A stretch of DNA of 64,000 nt. Source: Pseudomonas sp. S31 (lineage in GTDB: Bacteria; Pseudomonadota; Gammaproteobacteria; Pseudomonadales; Pseudomonadaceae). Below, in pieces: positions 1-9,552 of this stretch (its first letter is position 1; each line of letters starts with the position of its first letter). The position numbers and the translations under genes were made by a program. Location of the stretch: assembly GCF_016648105.1 (NCBI RefSeq), contig NZ_JACVVE010000003.1:163894-227893 (forward strand), read 5' to 3'. A model generated the notes under the pieces. That model saw only the letters and a program-made list of their open reading frames with translations. It was not told where the DNA came from and ran no database searches.

Positions 1-354
1 ATAGCTCAGGCGCTGGCCCAGCCAGGCGATGGACAGGGCCAGCGACATCAGTGGCATCAGCGACAGGATGATGCCCATGTTGGTGGCGCTGGTGATGCCA
101 GCGGCGAAGTACGCCAGGCTCTGGTACAGGGCCATGCCCAGCACGCTGAGGATGGCGATCTTGCCAAGGTGCGGGCGGATCGCCGCCCGGTTGCGCCAGG
201 TCGCGGGCAGCAGGAACGGGGTGAACAGCGCCCCGGCCAGCAACCAGCGATAGAAGCCGATCTCGGCCGGGAAGATGGCGCCGGCGGACAGCTTGGTGAC
301 CACGGTGTTGCCGGCCCAGATGAGGATGGCGATCAAGGGAAACGCATAATTCAT
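1..354 (-). CDS. EamA/DMT-family transporter, N-terminal part
   Basis: Only the first 118 codons lie in the window; the gene runs off the left edge. The protein starts MNYAFPLIAILIWAGNTVV and shows alternating hydrophobic helices with short loops. A conserved FYRWLLAGALF stretch and a second helix pair rich in G, L and S follow, as in the first EamA repeat of drug/metabolite transporters. Such proteins are inner-membrane exporters or exchangers of small metabolites, with ten helices in two EamA repeats. About the first four helices are visible. The substrate cannot be told from the sequence. The ATG at 354 is chosen because the protein begins directly with helix 1. It is transcribed away from psiF, with 139 bases between them. 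Confidence 0.75.
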   Translation of the reverse strand, partial: MNYAFPLIAILIWAGNTVVTKLSAGAIFPAEIGFYRWLLAGALFTPFLLPATWRNRAAIRPHLGKIAILSVLGMALYQSLAYFAAGITSATNMGIILSLMPLMSLALSIAWLGQRLSY

Positions 355-493
355 GCAGCAGGAGGCTCGTTGTACCGGCGCAGGCGCCTTGGCCGCACAG
401 TATGCCGGCTGCTGCCCGGGTGGAATGTAAAAAAATTTGTCTACACTCAGGCGCATCCCCGTGCATCGGGCGCGGAGCCAAGGAGACCACTCC

Positions 494-766
494 ATGAAGA
501 TGCTGCATGTACCCTTTCTGGCATTGGCCGTGCTGTTCAGTGCGCAAGGATTCGCCGCCACTGCCCAGCAACAGAAGATGAAGACCTGCAACGCCGAGGC
601 GACCGAGCAGACCCTCAAGGGCGATGAACGCAAGGCGTTCATGAGCAAATGCCTTAAAACCACCCAGCAGGAAAAGATGAAGACCTGCAATGCCGACGCC
701 ACCACCAAGGCGCTCAAGGGTGACGAACGCAAGGCGTTCATGAGCGACTGCCTGAAGAAGAAGTGA
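494..766 (+). CDS. psiF: PsiF-repeat periplasmic protein
   Basis: A small secreted protein of 90 residues. A clear Sec signal peptide (MKMLHVPFLALAVLFSAQGF, cleavage near AFA-AT) is followed by two near-identical copies of the PsiF repeat. Each copy runs KMKTCNA.AT...LKGDERKAFMS.CLK, at about residues 30-58 and 62-90, with paired cysteines in each copy. The family is named after the E. coli phosphate-starvation-inducible gene; its molecular role is unknown. The ATG at 494 follows a good AGGAG at 481-485 and gives the signal peptide directly; a longer in-frame start at 437 would bury it. I did not find a convincing Pho box upstream, so phosphate control is not supported here. Confidence 0.85.
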   Translation: MKMLHVPFLALAVLFSAQGFAATAQQQKMKTCNAEATEQTLKGDERKAFMSKCLKTTQQEKMKTCNADATTKALKGDERKAFMSDCLKKK

Positions 767-837
767 GCTGCGCCTATGCCTGCGGGACGAAGGCTGGCAG
801 ACTGCGGACCTCTCCTGTTGTCTGCCGTTGAGGCTGT

Positions 838-1845
838 ATGACCTTCACCCCCCGCCAGATCACCCTGGCCAGCTGGATCATCGTGTTTGCCGGCCTGCTG
901 CTGGCGTTGCCCCTGAAGTTGCTCCCCAGTCTGCTGGCCGGGCTGCTGGTGTTCGAACTGGTGAACATGCTCACCCCGCGCCTGCAACCGCTGATCGCCG
1001 GGCAGCGTGCGCGCTGGCTGGCGGTGGCCCTGCTCGGCACCCTGGTGGTCAGTACCCTGACGCTGCTGATCGCCGGCGCGTTCAGCTTCCTGCTGCACGA
1101 GGCCGAGAACCCTGGCGCCTCGCTGGACAAGTTCATGGCCCTGGTGGAGCGTGCCCGTGGCCAGCTGCCGCCATTCATCGAAGGCTACCTGCCGGCCAGC
1201 GCCGCCGAGTTCAAGGTGGCCATCGGCGACTGGCTGAAGAGCCACCTGGGCGAGCTGCAACTGGTCGGCAAGGGCATGGCGCACATGTTCGTGACCCTGC
1301 TGATCGGCATGATCCTCGGCGCCATCGTCGCCTTGCAGCGCATTCCCGACATTTCCCGACGCAAGCCGTTGGCTGCGGCCTTGTTCGAACGCCTGAACCT
1401 GCTGGTACAGGCGTTTCGCAACATCGTCTTCGCGCAGATCAAGATCTCGCTGCTCAACACCACCTTCACCGGCATCTTCCTCGCAGTGGTGCTGCCGCTG
1501 TTCGGCGTGCACCTGCCGTTGACCAAGACCCTGATCGTGCTGACCTTCCTGCTGGGCTTGCTGCCGGTGATCGGCAACCTGATGTCCAACACGCTGATCA
1601 CCATCGTCGGCTTGTCGCTGTCGATCTGGGTGGCGGTGGCGGCGTTGGGCTACCTGATCGTCATCCACAAGGTCGAGTACTTCCTCAACGCGCGGATCGT
1701 CGGTGGGCAGATCAGTGCCAAGTCGTGGGAGCTGCTGCTGGCGATGCTGGTGTTCGAGGCGGCGTTCGGCCTGCCGGGGGTGGTGGCGGGGCCGGTGTAT
1801 TACGCGTATCTGAAGAGCGAGCTGAAGCGCGCCGAGCTGGTTTGA
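838..1845 (+). CDS. AI-2E family permease-like membrane protein
   Basis: A 335-residue polytopic membrane protein of the AI-2E/PerM superfamily. Two helices open the chain (about residues 8-40), a third lies near 60-85, and then comes a soluble stretch (about 88-145) containing AENPGASLDKFMALVE. The C-terminal helices carry the family-typical LLGLLPVIGNLMSNTLI and the VEYFLNARIVG segment. Members are variously linked to autoinducer-2 or ion export, and the substrate of this one cannot be read from sequence. It starts 72 bases after psiF on the same strand. The start at 838 places helix 1 immediately at the N-terminus. A REP pair follows 19 bases after the stop. Confidence 0.8.
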   Translation: MTFTPRQITLASWIIVFAGLLLALPLKLLPSLLAGLLVFELVNMLTPRLQPLIAGQRARWLAVALLGTLVVSTLTLLIAGAFSFLLHEAENPGASLDKFMALVERARGQLPPFIEGYLPASAAEFKVAIGDWLKSHLGELQLVGKGMAHMFVTLLIGMILGAIVALQRIPDISRRKPLAAALFERLNLLVQAFRNIVFAQIKISLLNTTFTGIFLAVVLPLFGVHLPLTKTLIVLTFLLGLLPVIGNLMSNTLITIVGLSLSIWVAVAALGYLIVIHKVEYFLNARIVGGQISAKSWELLLAMLVFEAAFGLPGVVAGPVYYAYLKSELKRAELV

Positions 1846-1863
1846 TCATGTGTTGACCTGCGC

Positions 1864-1941
1864 TGGCCTCTTCGCGGGTAAACCCGCTCCTACAGGGCCT
1901 GGTGGAGACCTGTAGGAGCGGGTTAACCCGCGAAGAGGCCA
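1864..1941. repeat. REP pair (inverted)
   Basis: Two REP units face each other around a short loop. The left arm reads TGGCCTCTTCGCGGGTAAAC and continues to CCTACAGG; the right arm is its complement except for GGTTAACC where GGTTTACC is usual. It lies between the convergent 3' ends of the AI-2E gene and yegD, the usual position for this dispersed P. putida family. Confidence 0.85.
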
Positions 1942-1959
1942 GTGCAGGCTAGAGGGTTG

Positions 1960-3231
1960 TCAGGCCTCCCCGTACCGCTTGCGTGCCTCGATCGCCAACC
2001 CGCTGCCGATGCTGCCGAAGATGTTGCCCTCCACATGCCGCGCATTGGGCAGCATCGCCGCCACGCTGTTGCGCAGCGCCGGAATGCCGCTGGAACCCCC
2101 GGTGAAGAACACCGTATCCACCTGCTCCTGGCTCACACCCGCTTTGGCCAGCAGTTCGTCGACACTGCCGCGCACGCGCTCCAGCAGCCCCTCGATGGCT
2201 TCCTCGAACAGCACCCGGGTCAGCTGCGCAGCCAGCGCAGGCTCGACCCGGCCCAGATCGATAGTGCGGCTCGGCTGTTCGGTCAGCTCGATCTTGCTGG
2301 CTTCCACTTCCATCGCCAGCCAGTGGCCGGCGCGCTGTTCGATCAGCTTGAACAGGCGGTCGATGCCCTGGGTGTCCTCGATGTCGTAGCGCATGCTGCC
2401 CAGGGCCAACTGCGACTTCTGCCCGTACAGGGCGTTGATGGTGTGCCAGGTGGCCAGGTTCAGGTGGTAGCTGGTGGGCATCAGGGCGCCGCTTTTCATC
2501 CGGCTGCCGTAGCCGAACAGCGGCATCACGCCTTGCAGGCTCAACTGCTTGTCGAAATCGGTACCGCCGATGTGCACGCCGCCGGTGGCGAGGATGTCGC
2601 TCTGGCGCTCGGCCACCTGGTGGCGTTCGGGCGACAGGCGGATCAGGGTAAAGTCCGAGGTACCACCGCCGATATCGACGATGAGCACCAGCTCTTCACG
2701 GCTGATGCCCGACTCGTAGTCGAACGCTGCGGCAATCGGCTCGTACTGGAACGACACGTCCTTGAAGCCGATCTTGCGCGCCACCTCGGCCAGGGTATCC
2801 TCGGCCTCCTGGTCGGCGGCCGGGTCTTCGTCGACGAAGAACACCGGGCGGCCCAGCACGACCTGGTCAAAGCTGCGCTCGGCGGCGGCCTCGGCGCGCT
2901 TTTTCAGCTCGCCGATGAACATGCCCAGCAGGTCCTTGAACGGCAGGGCGCTGCCCAGCACGCTGGTGTCGTGCTTGATCAGCTTGGATCCCAGCAGGCT
3001 CTTGAGCGAGCGCATCAGGCGGCCTTCGTAGCCTTCCAGGTACTCGTGCAGGGCCAGGCGGCCATAGACGGGGCGACGCTCCTCGATGTTGAAGAAGACC
3101 ACCGAGGGCAGGGTGATCTTGCCGTCCTCCAGGGCGATCAGCGATTCCACGCCCGGGCGGTGCCAGCCGACCGTGGAGTTGGAGGTGCCGAAGTCGATAC
3201 CGAGGGCGCGGGCCGGGGATACGTCAGACAT
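1960..3231 (-). CDS. yegD: Hsp70-family chaperone-like protein, YegD type
   Basis: A 423-residue protein containing only the actin-like ATPase half of Hsp70. Visible signatures are the phosphate-1 loop ALGIDFGTSNSTVGWH near residues 9-24, the mid-domain LVLIVDIGGGTSDFTLIRL near 185-203 and the late FFTGGSSGIPALR near 365-377. The C-terminal substrate-binding domain of DnaK is absent, which is the YegD pattern (E. coli YegD is about 450 residues). Its role is unclear; it may be a chaperone-related ATPase. It is divergent from cbpA with 163 bases between, so the chaperone genes share an intergenic region. The ATG at 3231 directly precedes SDVSPARALGIDFG. Confidence 0.85.
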   Translation of the reverse strand: MSDVSPARALGIDFGTSNSTVGWHRPGVESLIALEDGKITLPSVVFFNIEERRPVYGRLALHEYLEGYEGRLMRSLKSLLGSKLIKHDTSVLGSALPFKDLLGMFIGELKKRAEAAAERSFDQVVLGRPVFFVDEDPAADQEAEDTLAEVARKIGFKDVSFQYEPIAAAFDYESGISREELVLIVDIGGGTSDFTLIRLSPERHQVAERQSDILATGGVHIGGTDFDKQLSLQGVMPLFGYGSRMKSGALMPTSYHLNLATWHTINALYGQKSQLALGSMRYDIEDTQGIDRLFKLIEQRAGHWLAMEVEASKIELTEQPSRTIDLGRVEPALAAQLTRVLFEEAIEGLLERVRGSVDELLAKAGVSQEQVDTVFFTGGSSGIPALRNSVAAMLPNARHVEGNIFGSIGSGLAIEARKRYGEA

Positions 3232-3328
3232 GGGAACAGGCTTCCGGAGGCAAAACGGCCGCGCAGTGTATGCCAGTTGGCTACAGAATCAAGACCGGTC
3301 GTCTGCCCCAAGACAAAGCCAAGCGAAC

Positions 3329-3355
3329 CTTGAAAGGCTATGCTTGGCCCTTATC
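3329..3355 (+). promoter_or_regulatory. candidate sigma-32 (heat-shock) promoter of cbpA
   Basis: CTTGAA at 3329-3334 is followed after 13 bases by CCCTTATC at 3348-3355. This resembles the RpoH pattern CTTGAA, 13-15 bases, CCCAT-T, and lies about 40 bases before the cbpA start. The match is by eye, and the second box departs from consensus in one or two positions. Confidence 0.4.
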
Positions 3356-3394
3356 TTCAGATGCAACACGCAAATTCACACGGGTGATCCGTAG

Positions 3395-4348
3395 ATGGAC
3401 TTCAAAGACTATTACAAGATACTTGGCGTAGAGCCCACGGCGGACGAGAAGGCGATCAAGACCGCGTACCGCAAGCTGGCGCGCAAGTATCACCCCGACG
3501 TCAGCAAGGAGCGCGACGCCGAGGAGAAATTCAAGGAGGCCAACGAGGCCTACGAAGTGCTGGGCGACGCCGAGAAGCGCGCCGAGTTCGACGAGATCCG
3601 CAAGTACGGCGGCCAGCATGGCCGGCCGTTCCAGGCGCCACCGGGCTGGGAGAGCCGTGGCGGTGCGGGCGGCGGTTTCGAGGGCGGCGACTTCTCTGAT
3701 TTCTTCAGCTCCATTTTCGGCGCACGGGGTGGCAACCCCTTCGGTGGCGCCCGGCAACAGCGCAGTGCCGGCAGGCGAGGGCAGGACGTGGAGTTGGAAC
3801 TGGCGATTTTCCTCGAAGAAACCCTGAGCAAGGAATCCAAGCAGATCAGCTTCCAGGTGCCGCAGACCAACGCCGCGGGCCAGCGTACCGGGTTCACCAC
3901 CAAGACCCTGAACGTGAAGATCCCCGCCGGAGTGACCGACGGCGAACGCATCCGCCTGAAAGGCCAGGGCGCGCCGGGCGTGGGCGGCGGCGCCAATGGC
4001 GACCTGTTCCTGACCATCCGCATGGCGCCGCACCCGCTGTTCGATGTCGAAGGCCACGACCTGATCATCACCGTGCCGCTGGCGCCGTGGGAAGCGGCGC
4101 TGGGCACCAAGGTGGCCGTGCCGACCCTGACCGGCAAGATCAACCTGACCATCCGCCCCGACAGCCAGAGCGGCCAGCGCCTGCGGGTGCCTGGCATGGG
4201 CCTGGCGAACAAGCAGGGCGAGCGCGGCAACCTCTACGCCCAGCTCAAGGTGGTGATGCCACCGGCATCCGATGCCGCGGCCCGTGAATTGTGGAGCCAG
4301 CTTTCCGAGAAGGCGGCGTTCGACCCGAGGACACAATGGAGTAAGTGA
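3395..4348 (+). CDS. cbpA: curved-DNA-binding DnaJ-class co-chaperone CbpA
   Basis: A 317-residue J-domain protein. The J domain occupies residues 1-70 with DYYKILGV at the start and the HPD motif at 33-35 that stimulates Hsp70 ATPase. A G/F-rich linker follows (about 75-125, including [18 protein letters not shown]). Two beta-rich substrate-binding domains (about 130-310) come next, without the zinc-finger cysteines of DnaJ. That architecture and length are those of CbpA, a DnaK partner that also binds curved DNA in starved E. coli cells. It overlaps its downstream inhibitor gene cbpM almost end to end. A heat-shock-type promoter candidate lies at 3329-3355. Confidence 0.92.
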   Translation: MDFKDYYKILGVEPTADEKAIKTAYRKLARKYHPDVSKERDAEEKFKEANEAYEVLGDAEKRAEFDEIRKYGGQHGRPFQAPPGWESRGGAGGGFEGGDFSDFFSSIFGARGGNPFGGARQQRSAGRRGQDVELELAIFLEETLSKESKQISFQVPQTNAAGQRTGFTTKTLNVKIPAGVTDGERIRLKGQGAPGVGGGANGDLFLTIRMAPHPLFDVEGHDLIITVPLAPWEAALGTKVAVPTLTGKINLTIRPDSQSGQRLRVPGMGLANKQGERGNLYAQLKVVMPPASDAAARELWSQLSEKAAFDPRTQWSK

Positions 4349-4350
4349 TC

Positions 4351-4656
4351 ATGAGCAGCACCCTGATCGTTCAACTGGACATGCGTACCCTCTGCCAGGA
4401 GGCCGACATCACGGCCGACTGCGTGATCGAAATCGTCGAGCATGGGATTGTCGAGCCGTTGGGAAGAACGCCGGAAGACTGGCTGTTCGACGATCAGGCG
4501 CCGCTCGTGGCCAAGCGTGCGGCCAAGCTGCACCAGGAGCTGGAGCTCGAATGGGAAGGGGTGGCGCTGGCCCTGGAACTGCTGCAGGAGGTGCAGCAGT
4601 TGCGCACCGAGAACAGCATGCTGAGGCAGCGGCTGGGGCGGTTCATCCAGATGTGA
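4351..4656 (+). CDS. cbpM: CbpA modulator CbpM
   Basis: A 101-residue MerR-like helical protein that binds the J domain of CbpA and inhibits its co-chaperone activity. The fold is indicated by an N-terminal winged-helix-like part (DMRTLCQEADITADCVIEIV, about residues 9-28). A C-terminal helix with heptad pattern follows (ALELLQEVQQLRTENSMLRQ). The ATG at 4351 lies two bases after the cbpA stop; a GTG at 4345 overlaps that stop and would add two residues. The tight spacing implies a single cbpA-cbpM transcript, as in other gamma-proteobacteria. A long REP palindrome begins four bases after the stop and may serve as the 3' end structure. Confidence 0.9.
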   Translation: MSSTLIVQLDMRTLCQEADITADCVIEIVEHGIVEPLGRTPEDWLFDDQAPLVAKRAAKLHQELELEWEGVALALELLQEVQQLRTENSMLRQRLGRFIQM

Positions 4657-4660
4657 GGTG

Positions 4661-4751
4661 GCCTGCGCGGGCCTCTTCGCGGGTAAACCCGCTCCTACAG
4701 GGTGTTGCCCTCTGTAGGAGCGGGTTTACCCGCGAAGAGGCCCGCGCAGGC
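4661..4751. repeat. REP pair forming a perfect 40-bp inverted repeat
   Basis: Arms at 4661-4700 and 4712-4751 are exact complements (GCCTGCGCGGGCCTCTTCGC onwards) around an 11-base loop. It lies between the convergent cbpM and acetyltransferase genes and contains one REP unit per arm. Confidence 0.9.
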
Positions 4752-4761
4752 GCTAAATCCC

Positions 4762-5277
4762 TCAGCTCGGCTCCGCCCCCGGGTTCAACACCAGCTGCAT
4801 GAACGTCAGGTCCAGCCACTTCCCGAACTTCACCCCCACCTGCGGCATCTGCCCGGTCACCACGAACCCCAGCCGCTCGTGCAGGCGCACCGACGCCGCA
4901 TTACCGCTCTCGATAGCCGCGACCATCACGTGCTTGCCGCAGCCACGCGCACGCTCGATCAGCGCCGCCAGTAACTGTGGCCCCAGGCCCTTGCCGCGCT
5001 GGTCGCCACGCACGTACACCGAATGCTCCACGGTCAGGCGAAAGCCCTCGAACGGCCGCCAGTCGCCGAACGAGGCATAGCCCAGCACGCCGCTGTCATC
5101 CACCGCCACCAGGATCGGATAGCCCTGTTGGGCGCGGGCGGCGAACCAGGCCTGGCGGTTGGCCAGGTCCACCGGGGTTTCGTTCCAGATCGCGGTGGTG
5201 TTGCGCACCGCGTCGTTGTAGATGTCGAGGATGCCCGGCACGTCGGTGGGCAAGGCATCGCGGATGTCGTGGCTCAT
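4762..5277 (-). CDS. GNAT N-acetyltransferase, phosphinothricin/methionine-sulfoximine type
   Basis: A 171-residue single-domain GNAT enzyme. The N-terminus IRDALPTDVPGILDIYNDAV and NTTAIWNETPVD are characteristic of the Pat/MddA/YncA branch, which acetylates the amino group of phosphinothricin, methionine sulfoximine and methionine sulfone. The acetyl-CoA pyrophosphate loop is QRGKGLGPQLL near residues 94-104, followed by NAASVRLHERLGF. From memory, P. aeruginosa carries a close relative beside its urease genes, so a place next to the urea transporter fits nitrogen metabolism. It lies 31 bases after urtE on the same strand and may be the last gene of that transcript. The substrate is inferred from the family only. 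Confidence 0.8.
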   Translation of the reverse strand: MSHDIRDALPTDVPGILDIYNDAVRNTTAIWNETPVDLANRQAWFAARAQQGYPILVAVDDSGVLGYASFGDWRPFEGFRLTVEHSVYVRGDQRGKGLGPQLLAALIERARGCGKHVMVAAIESGNAASVRLHERLGFVVTGQMPQVGVKFGKWLDLTFMQLVLNPGAEPS

Positions 5278-5308
5278 TGCAGCGTCTCACAGGGTCGATG
5301 GATGCAGA

Positions 5309-6007
5309 TTAAATGGTTACCAGCCCGCGCACACCTTCGGCCTGCATGTTTTCACCGCGCCCACGCTGGACGATCTCGCCACGGGCCATGACCAGGTACT
5401 GGTCGGCCAGCTCCTCGGCGAAGTCGTAGAACTGCTCGACCAGCAGGATGGCCATGTCGCCGCGTTCGGCCAGGCGGCGAATGACCGCGCCGATTTCCTT
5501 GATCACCGAAGGTTGGATGCCTTCGGTGGGTTCGTCGAGGATCAGCAGCCGGGGGCGGCTGGCCAGGGCGCGACCGATGGCCAGCTGCTGCTGTTGGCCG
5601 CCGGAGAGGTCGCCGCCTCGGCGTTGTTTCATCTGTTCCAGTACCGGGAACAGTTCGTAGATGAATGCAGGTACTTCGCGTGCCTCACGGGCGGAGAAAC
5701 GCGACAGGCCCATCAGCAGGTTTTCTTCCACGGTCAGGCGCGGGAAGATCTCGCGGCCCTGGGGTACGTAGGCGATGCCGGCGTGGACCCGTTGTTGCGG
5801 CTTGAGCGTGGTGATTGGCTTGCCTTCCCACTCGATGCTGCCTTCGCGAGCCGGCACCAGGCCCATCAGGCAGCGCAGCAGGGTGGTCTTGCCGACGCCG
5901 TTGCGCCCAAGCAGGCAGGTGACTTCGCCGACCTTGGCCTCGAAGGACAGGCCGCGCAGGATGTGGCTGCCGCCGTAGTATTGGTGCAGGGTGTCGATCT
6001 TGAGCAT
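5309..6007 (-). CDS. urtE: urea ABC transporter ATP-binding subunit UrtE
   Basis: A 232-residue ABC ATPase of the branched-chain amino-acid/urea (LivF-like) class. It carries Walker A GRNGVGKTT (about residues 37-45), signature LSGGQQQQLAIGRAL and Walker B RLLILDEPTEG. The N-terminus MLKIDTLHQYYGGSHILRGL is typical of UrtE. It pairs with UrtD to energise urea uptake through UrtB/UrtC. I chose the ATG at 6007; an upstream in-frame start at 6091 would extend translation through the REP element. Unlike the other urt genes, it is separated from urtD by 96 bases containing a REP hairpin, which could alter its expression relative to urtD. Confidence 0.93.
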   Translation of the reverse strand: MLKIDTLHQYYGGSHILRGLSFEAKVGEVTCLLGRNGVGKTTLLRCLMGLVPAREGSIEWEGKPITTLKPQQRVHAGIAYVPQGREIFPRLTVEENLLMGLSRFSAREAREVPAFIYELFPVLEQMKQRRGGDLSGGQQQQLAIGRALASRPRLLILDEPTEGIQPSVIKEIGAVIRRLAERGDMAILLVEQFYDFAEELADQYLVMARGEIVQRGRGENMQAEGVRGLVTI

Positions 6008-6037
6008 GTGCGTATTCCTGAAAGAAATGTGGCACCA

Positions 6038-6091
6038 GTGCCGGCCCTTTCGCGACTGTAGGAGCGGCTTTAGCCGCGAAAGGGCCGGCAC
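6038..6091. repeat. REP hairpin between urtD and urtE
   Basis: GTGCCGGCCCTTTCGCG at 6038-6054 is complemented exactly at 6075-6091. The loop region carries TGTAGGAGCGGCTTTAGCCG, a variant REP core. It interrupts an otherwise overlapping operon. Confidence 0.85.
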
Positions 6092-6103
6092 AGGTTTCCT
6101 TGT

Positions 6104-6957
<854 letters not shown>

Positions 6958-6961
<4 letters not shown>

Positions 6962-8037
6962 GGCTGGCTCCTTTTCTTCAGCAGGCCGACCACGCCCTTG
7001 GGCAGGTACAGGGTGACGAGGATGAACAGCGCGCCGAGGAAGAACAGCCAGAACTCCGGGAAGGCCACGGTGAACCAGCTCTTCATGCCGTTGACCAGGC
7101 CGGCGCCGAGCAGTGGCCCGATCAGCGTGCCACGGCCACCCAGAGCTACCCACACGGCCGCTTCGATGGAATTGGTGGGCGACATCTCGCTGGGGTTGAT
7201 GATGCCTACCTGGGGCACGTACAGCGCCCCGGCCAGGCCGCACAGCACGGCGCTCAGCACCCACACCAGCAACTTGAAGCCGCGTGGGTCGTAGCCGCAG
7301 AACATCAGCCGGTTCTCGGCGTCGCGCACGGCGGTGAGCAGGCGCCCGAACTTGCTGGTGGTCAGGCGCCAGCACAGGTACAGGCTGGCCAGCAGCAGGC
7401 CGACGGTGAGTGTGAACAGCACCGCCCGGGTGCCCTGCGCGGCGATGTCGAAGCCGAGGATGCTGCGGAAGCTGGTGAAGCCGTTGTTGCCGCCGAAGCC
7501 GGTCTCGTTGCGGAAGAACAGCAGCATGCCGGCGAAGGTCAGGGCCTGGGTCATGATCGAGAAGTACACGCCCTTGATCCGCGACCGGAAGGCGAACCAG
7601 CCGAACACCAGCGCCAGCAGGCCCGGTGCCAACACCGCCAGGCACAGGGCCCAGGCGAAGTGCTGGGTACCGGCCCAGTACCAGGGCAGCTCGGTCCACG
7701 ACAGGAAGGTCATGAAGCTCGGCAGGCCGTCGCCTGCGGCCTGGCGCATCAGGTACATGCCCATGGCATAGCCGCCCAGGGCGAAGAACAGGCCATGGCC
7801 GAGCGACAGCAGCCCGGCATAGCCCCAGACCAGGTCCAGGGCCAGCGCCACGATGGCGTAGCAGAGCACCTTGCCGACCAGGGTCAGGGTATAGGCCGAG
7901 ACCTGCAGGGCGTGCCCGGCCGGTAGCAGCGACAGCGCCGGCAGAGCCAGCAACAGCAGGACGACGACGGCGCCGATGGCCAGCGACAGGCGCAGCCCGG
8001 CCTTTTGCGCAGCGGTGACAAGCAGTGGCTGGTTCAT
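6958..8037 (-). CDS. urtC: urea ABC transporter permease UrtC
   Basis: A 359-residue permease of the LivM type with about ten hydrophobic segments. The typical AIVALALDLVWGYAGLLSLGHG motif region (about residues 60-82) and a late GRGTLIGPLLGAGLVNGMKS segment are present. It forms the membrane channel with UrtB. It overlaps urtD by four bases and starts inside the urtB stop (TGATG, one-base overlap), so translation is probably coupled through urtB-urtC-urtD. The start MNQPLLVTAAQKAG at 8037 is preferred over longer in-frame extensions that run into urtB. Length and topology are normal for the family. Confidence 0.94.
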
Positions 8038-9524
8038 CAGTCGATTACCCGTCCCTTGAGGGCGAACAGGCCTTGCGGGCGTTTCTGGATGAACAGAATG
8101 ATCAACGCAAGGATGAGGATCTTGCCGAGCACCGCACCGATCTGCGGCTCCAGCAGCTTGTTGGCGATACCGAGGCCGAACGCGGCCCACAGGCTGCCGG
8201 CCAGTTGCCCGACACCGCCCAGCACCACGACCAGGAACGAGTCGATGATGTAGCTCTGGCCGAGGTCTGGCCCGACGTTGCCGACCTGGCTCAGGGCCAC
8301 GCCGCCAAGCCCGGCGATACCCGAGCCGAGGCCAAAGGCGAGCATGTCGACGCGGCCAGTGGAGACGCCACAGCAGGCAGCCATGTTGCGGTTCTGAGTG
8401 ACCGCCCGCACGTTCAGGCCCAGCCGCGTGCGGTTGAGCAGCAGCCAGGTGAGCAGCACCACGGCCAGGGCGAAGCCGATGATCACCAGGCGGTTGTAGG
8501 GCAGCACCAGGTTGGGCAGCAGTTGCACCCCGCCGGACAGCCAGGCCGGGTTGCTCACCTCGACGTTCTGCGCGCCGAACAGCAGGCGGATGGCCTGGAT
8601 CAGGATCAGGCTGATGCCCCAGGTCGCCAGCAGGGTCTCCAGTGGCCGGCCATAGAGGTGGCGAATGATGGTGCGCTCCAGCGCCATGCCGACCCCGGCG
8701 CTGACGGCGAACGCCACCGGCAGGGCGATCAGCGGGTAGAACTCGATGGCGCCAGGGGCGTAGCGCTGCACCAGCACCTGGACCATGTAGGTGCTGTAGG
8801 CACCGAGCATGAGCATTTCGCCATGGGCCATGTTGATCACCCCGAGCAGGCCGAAGGTGATGGCCAGGCCCAAGGCCGCCAGCAACAGGATCGAGCCCAG
8901 CGACAGGCCGCTGAAGGCCTGCCCGAGCAGCTCGCCGAACAGCAGCTTGCGCTTGACCTGGGCCAGGCTGGTTTCGGCGGCGTTGCGCACGTTGGCATCG
9001 GTTTCGGCGCCGTCCTGCAGCAGGGCTTCAAGGCGTGTGCGGGCCAGCGGGTCGCCGGTCTCACCGAGCAGGCGTACGGCGGCCAGGCGCACCGCAGGTT
9101 CGCTGGCGCCCAGTTGCAGGTTGGCCAGGGCCAGGCTCAGAGCAGCGTGCACCGCAGGGTCGGTTTCGCTGGCGAAGCGCCGGTCGAGGTAGGCCATCTG
9201 CGCCGGTTGCGCGCTCTTTTGCAGTTGCAGGGCAGCCGTCAGGCGGGTTGCGCTGTCGTCGCTGAGCAACTGGTGGCTGGCCAGGGCGTTGTCGATCAGG
9301 CCACGCAGGCGGTTGTTGAGGCGGACCTTGCGGGTGTCGTCTGGGGCGATGCGGCCTTGCTTCAACTCTTCGAGCAGGGCGAGCCTGGCCGGCTCTGGCT
9401 GAGCCGCCCAGTCCTGGAGCAGGTGGGCCTGCTCGGCGGGCTTGGCGGTGAGGAAGAATTCGCCTTCGCTGGCTTGGGTGGCCAGGGGTAGCAGGAGCAG
9501 TAGGGTGAGCAGGAATCTGAGCAT
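8037..9524 (-). CDS. urtB: urea ABC transporter permease UrtB with periplasmic N-terminal domain
   Basis: A 495-residue permease. A signal-like segment (MLRFLLTLLLLLPLATQAS) is followed by about 180 residues of soluble alpha-helical sequence. Repeated patterns such as LSLALANLQLGASEPAVRLAAVRLLGETGD resemble HEAT-like repeats. Only then does the LivH-type permease begin (LLAALGLAITFGLLGVINMAHGE, about residue 215 on). The soluble extension is a known feature of UrtB and absent from plain LivH permeases; its role is unclear. It pairs with UrtC. Upstream, a REP pair separates it from urtA, the likely point of lower expression compared with the binding protein. Confidence 0.93.
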   Translation of the reverse strand: MLRFLLTLLLLLPLATQASEGEFFLTAKPAEQAHLLQDWAAQPEPARLALLEELKQGRIAPDDTRKVRLNNRLRGLIDNALASHQLLSDDSATRLTAALQLQKSAQPAQMAYLDRRFASETDPAVHAALSLALANLQLGASEPAVRLAAVRLLGETGDPLARTRLEALLQDGAETDANVRNAAETSLAQVKRKLLFGELLGQAFSGLSLGSILLLAALGLAITFGLLGVINMAHGEMLMLGAYSTYMVQVLVQRYAPGAIEFYPLIALPVAFAVSAGVGMALERTIIRHLYGRPLETLLATWGISLILIQAIRLLFGAQNVEVSNPAWLSGGVQLLPNLVLPYNRLVIIGFALAVVLLTWLLLNRTRLGLNVRAVTQNRNMAACCGVSTGRVDMLAFGLGSGIAGLGGVALSQVGNVGPDLGQSYIIDSFLVVVLGGVGQLAGSLWAAFGLGIANKLLEPQIGAVLGKILILALIILFIQKRPQGLFALKGRVID

Positions 9525-9552
9525 GCGAGCAATCCTGGAAAATCGGCGGTGG

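Noticed and set aside
355..493. Pho box upstream of psiF
   Set aside because: No CTGTCAT-like direct repeats found; only a TACACT -10-like hexamer at 442-447.
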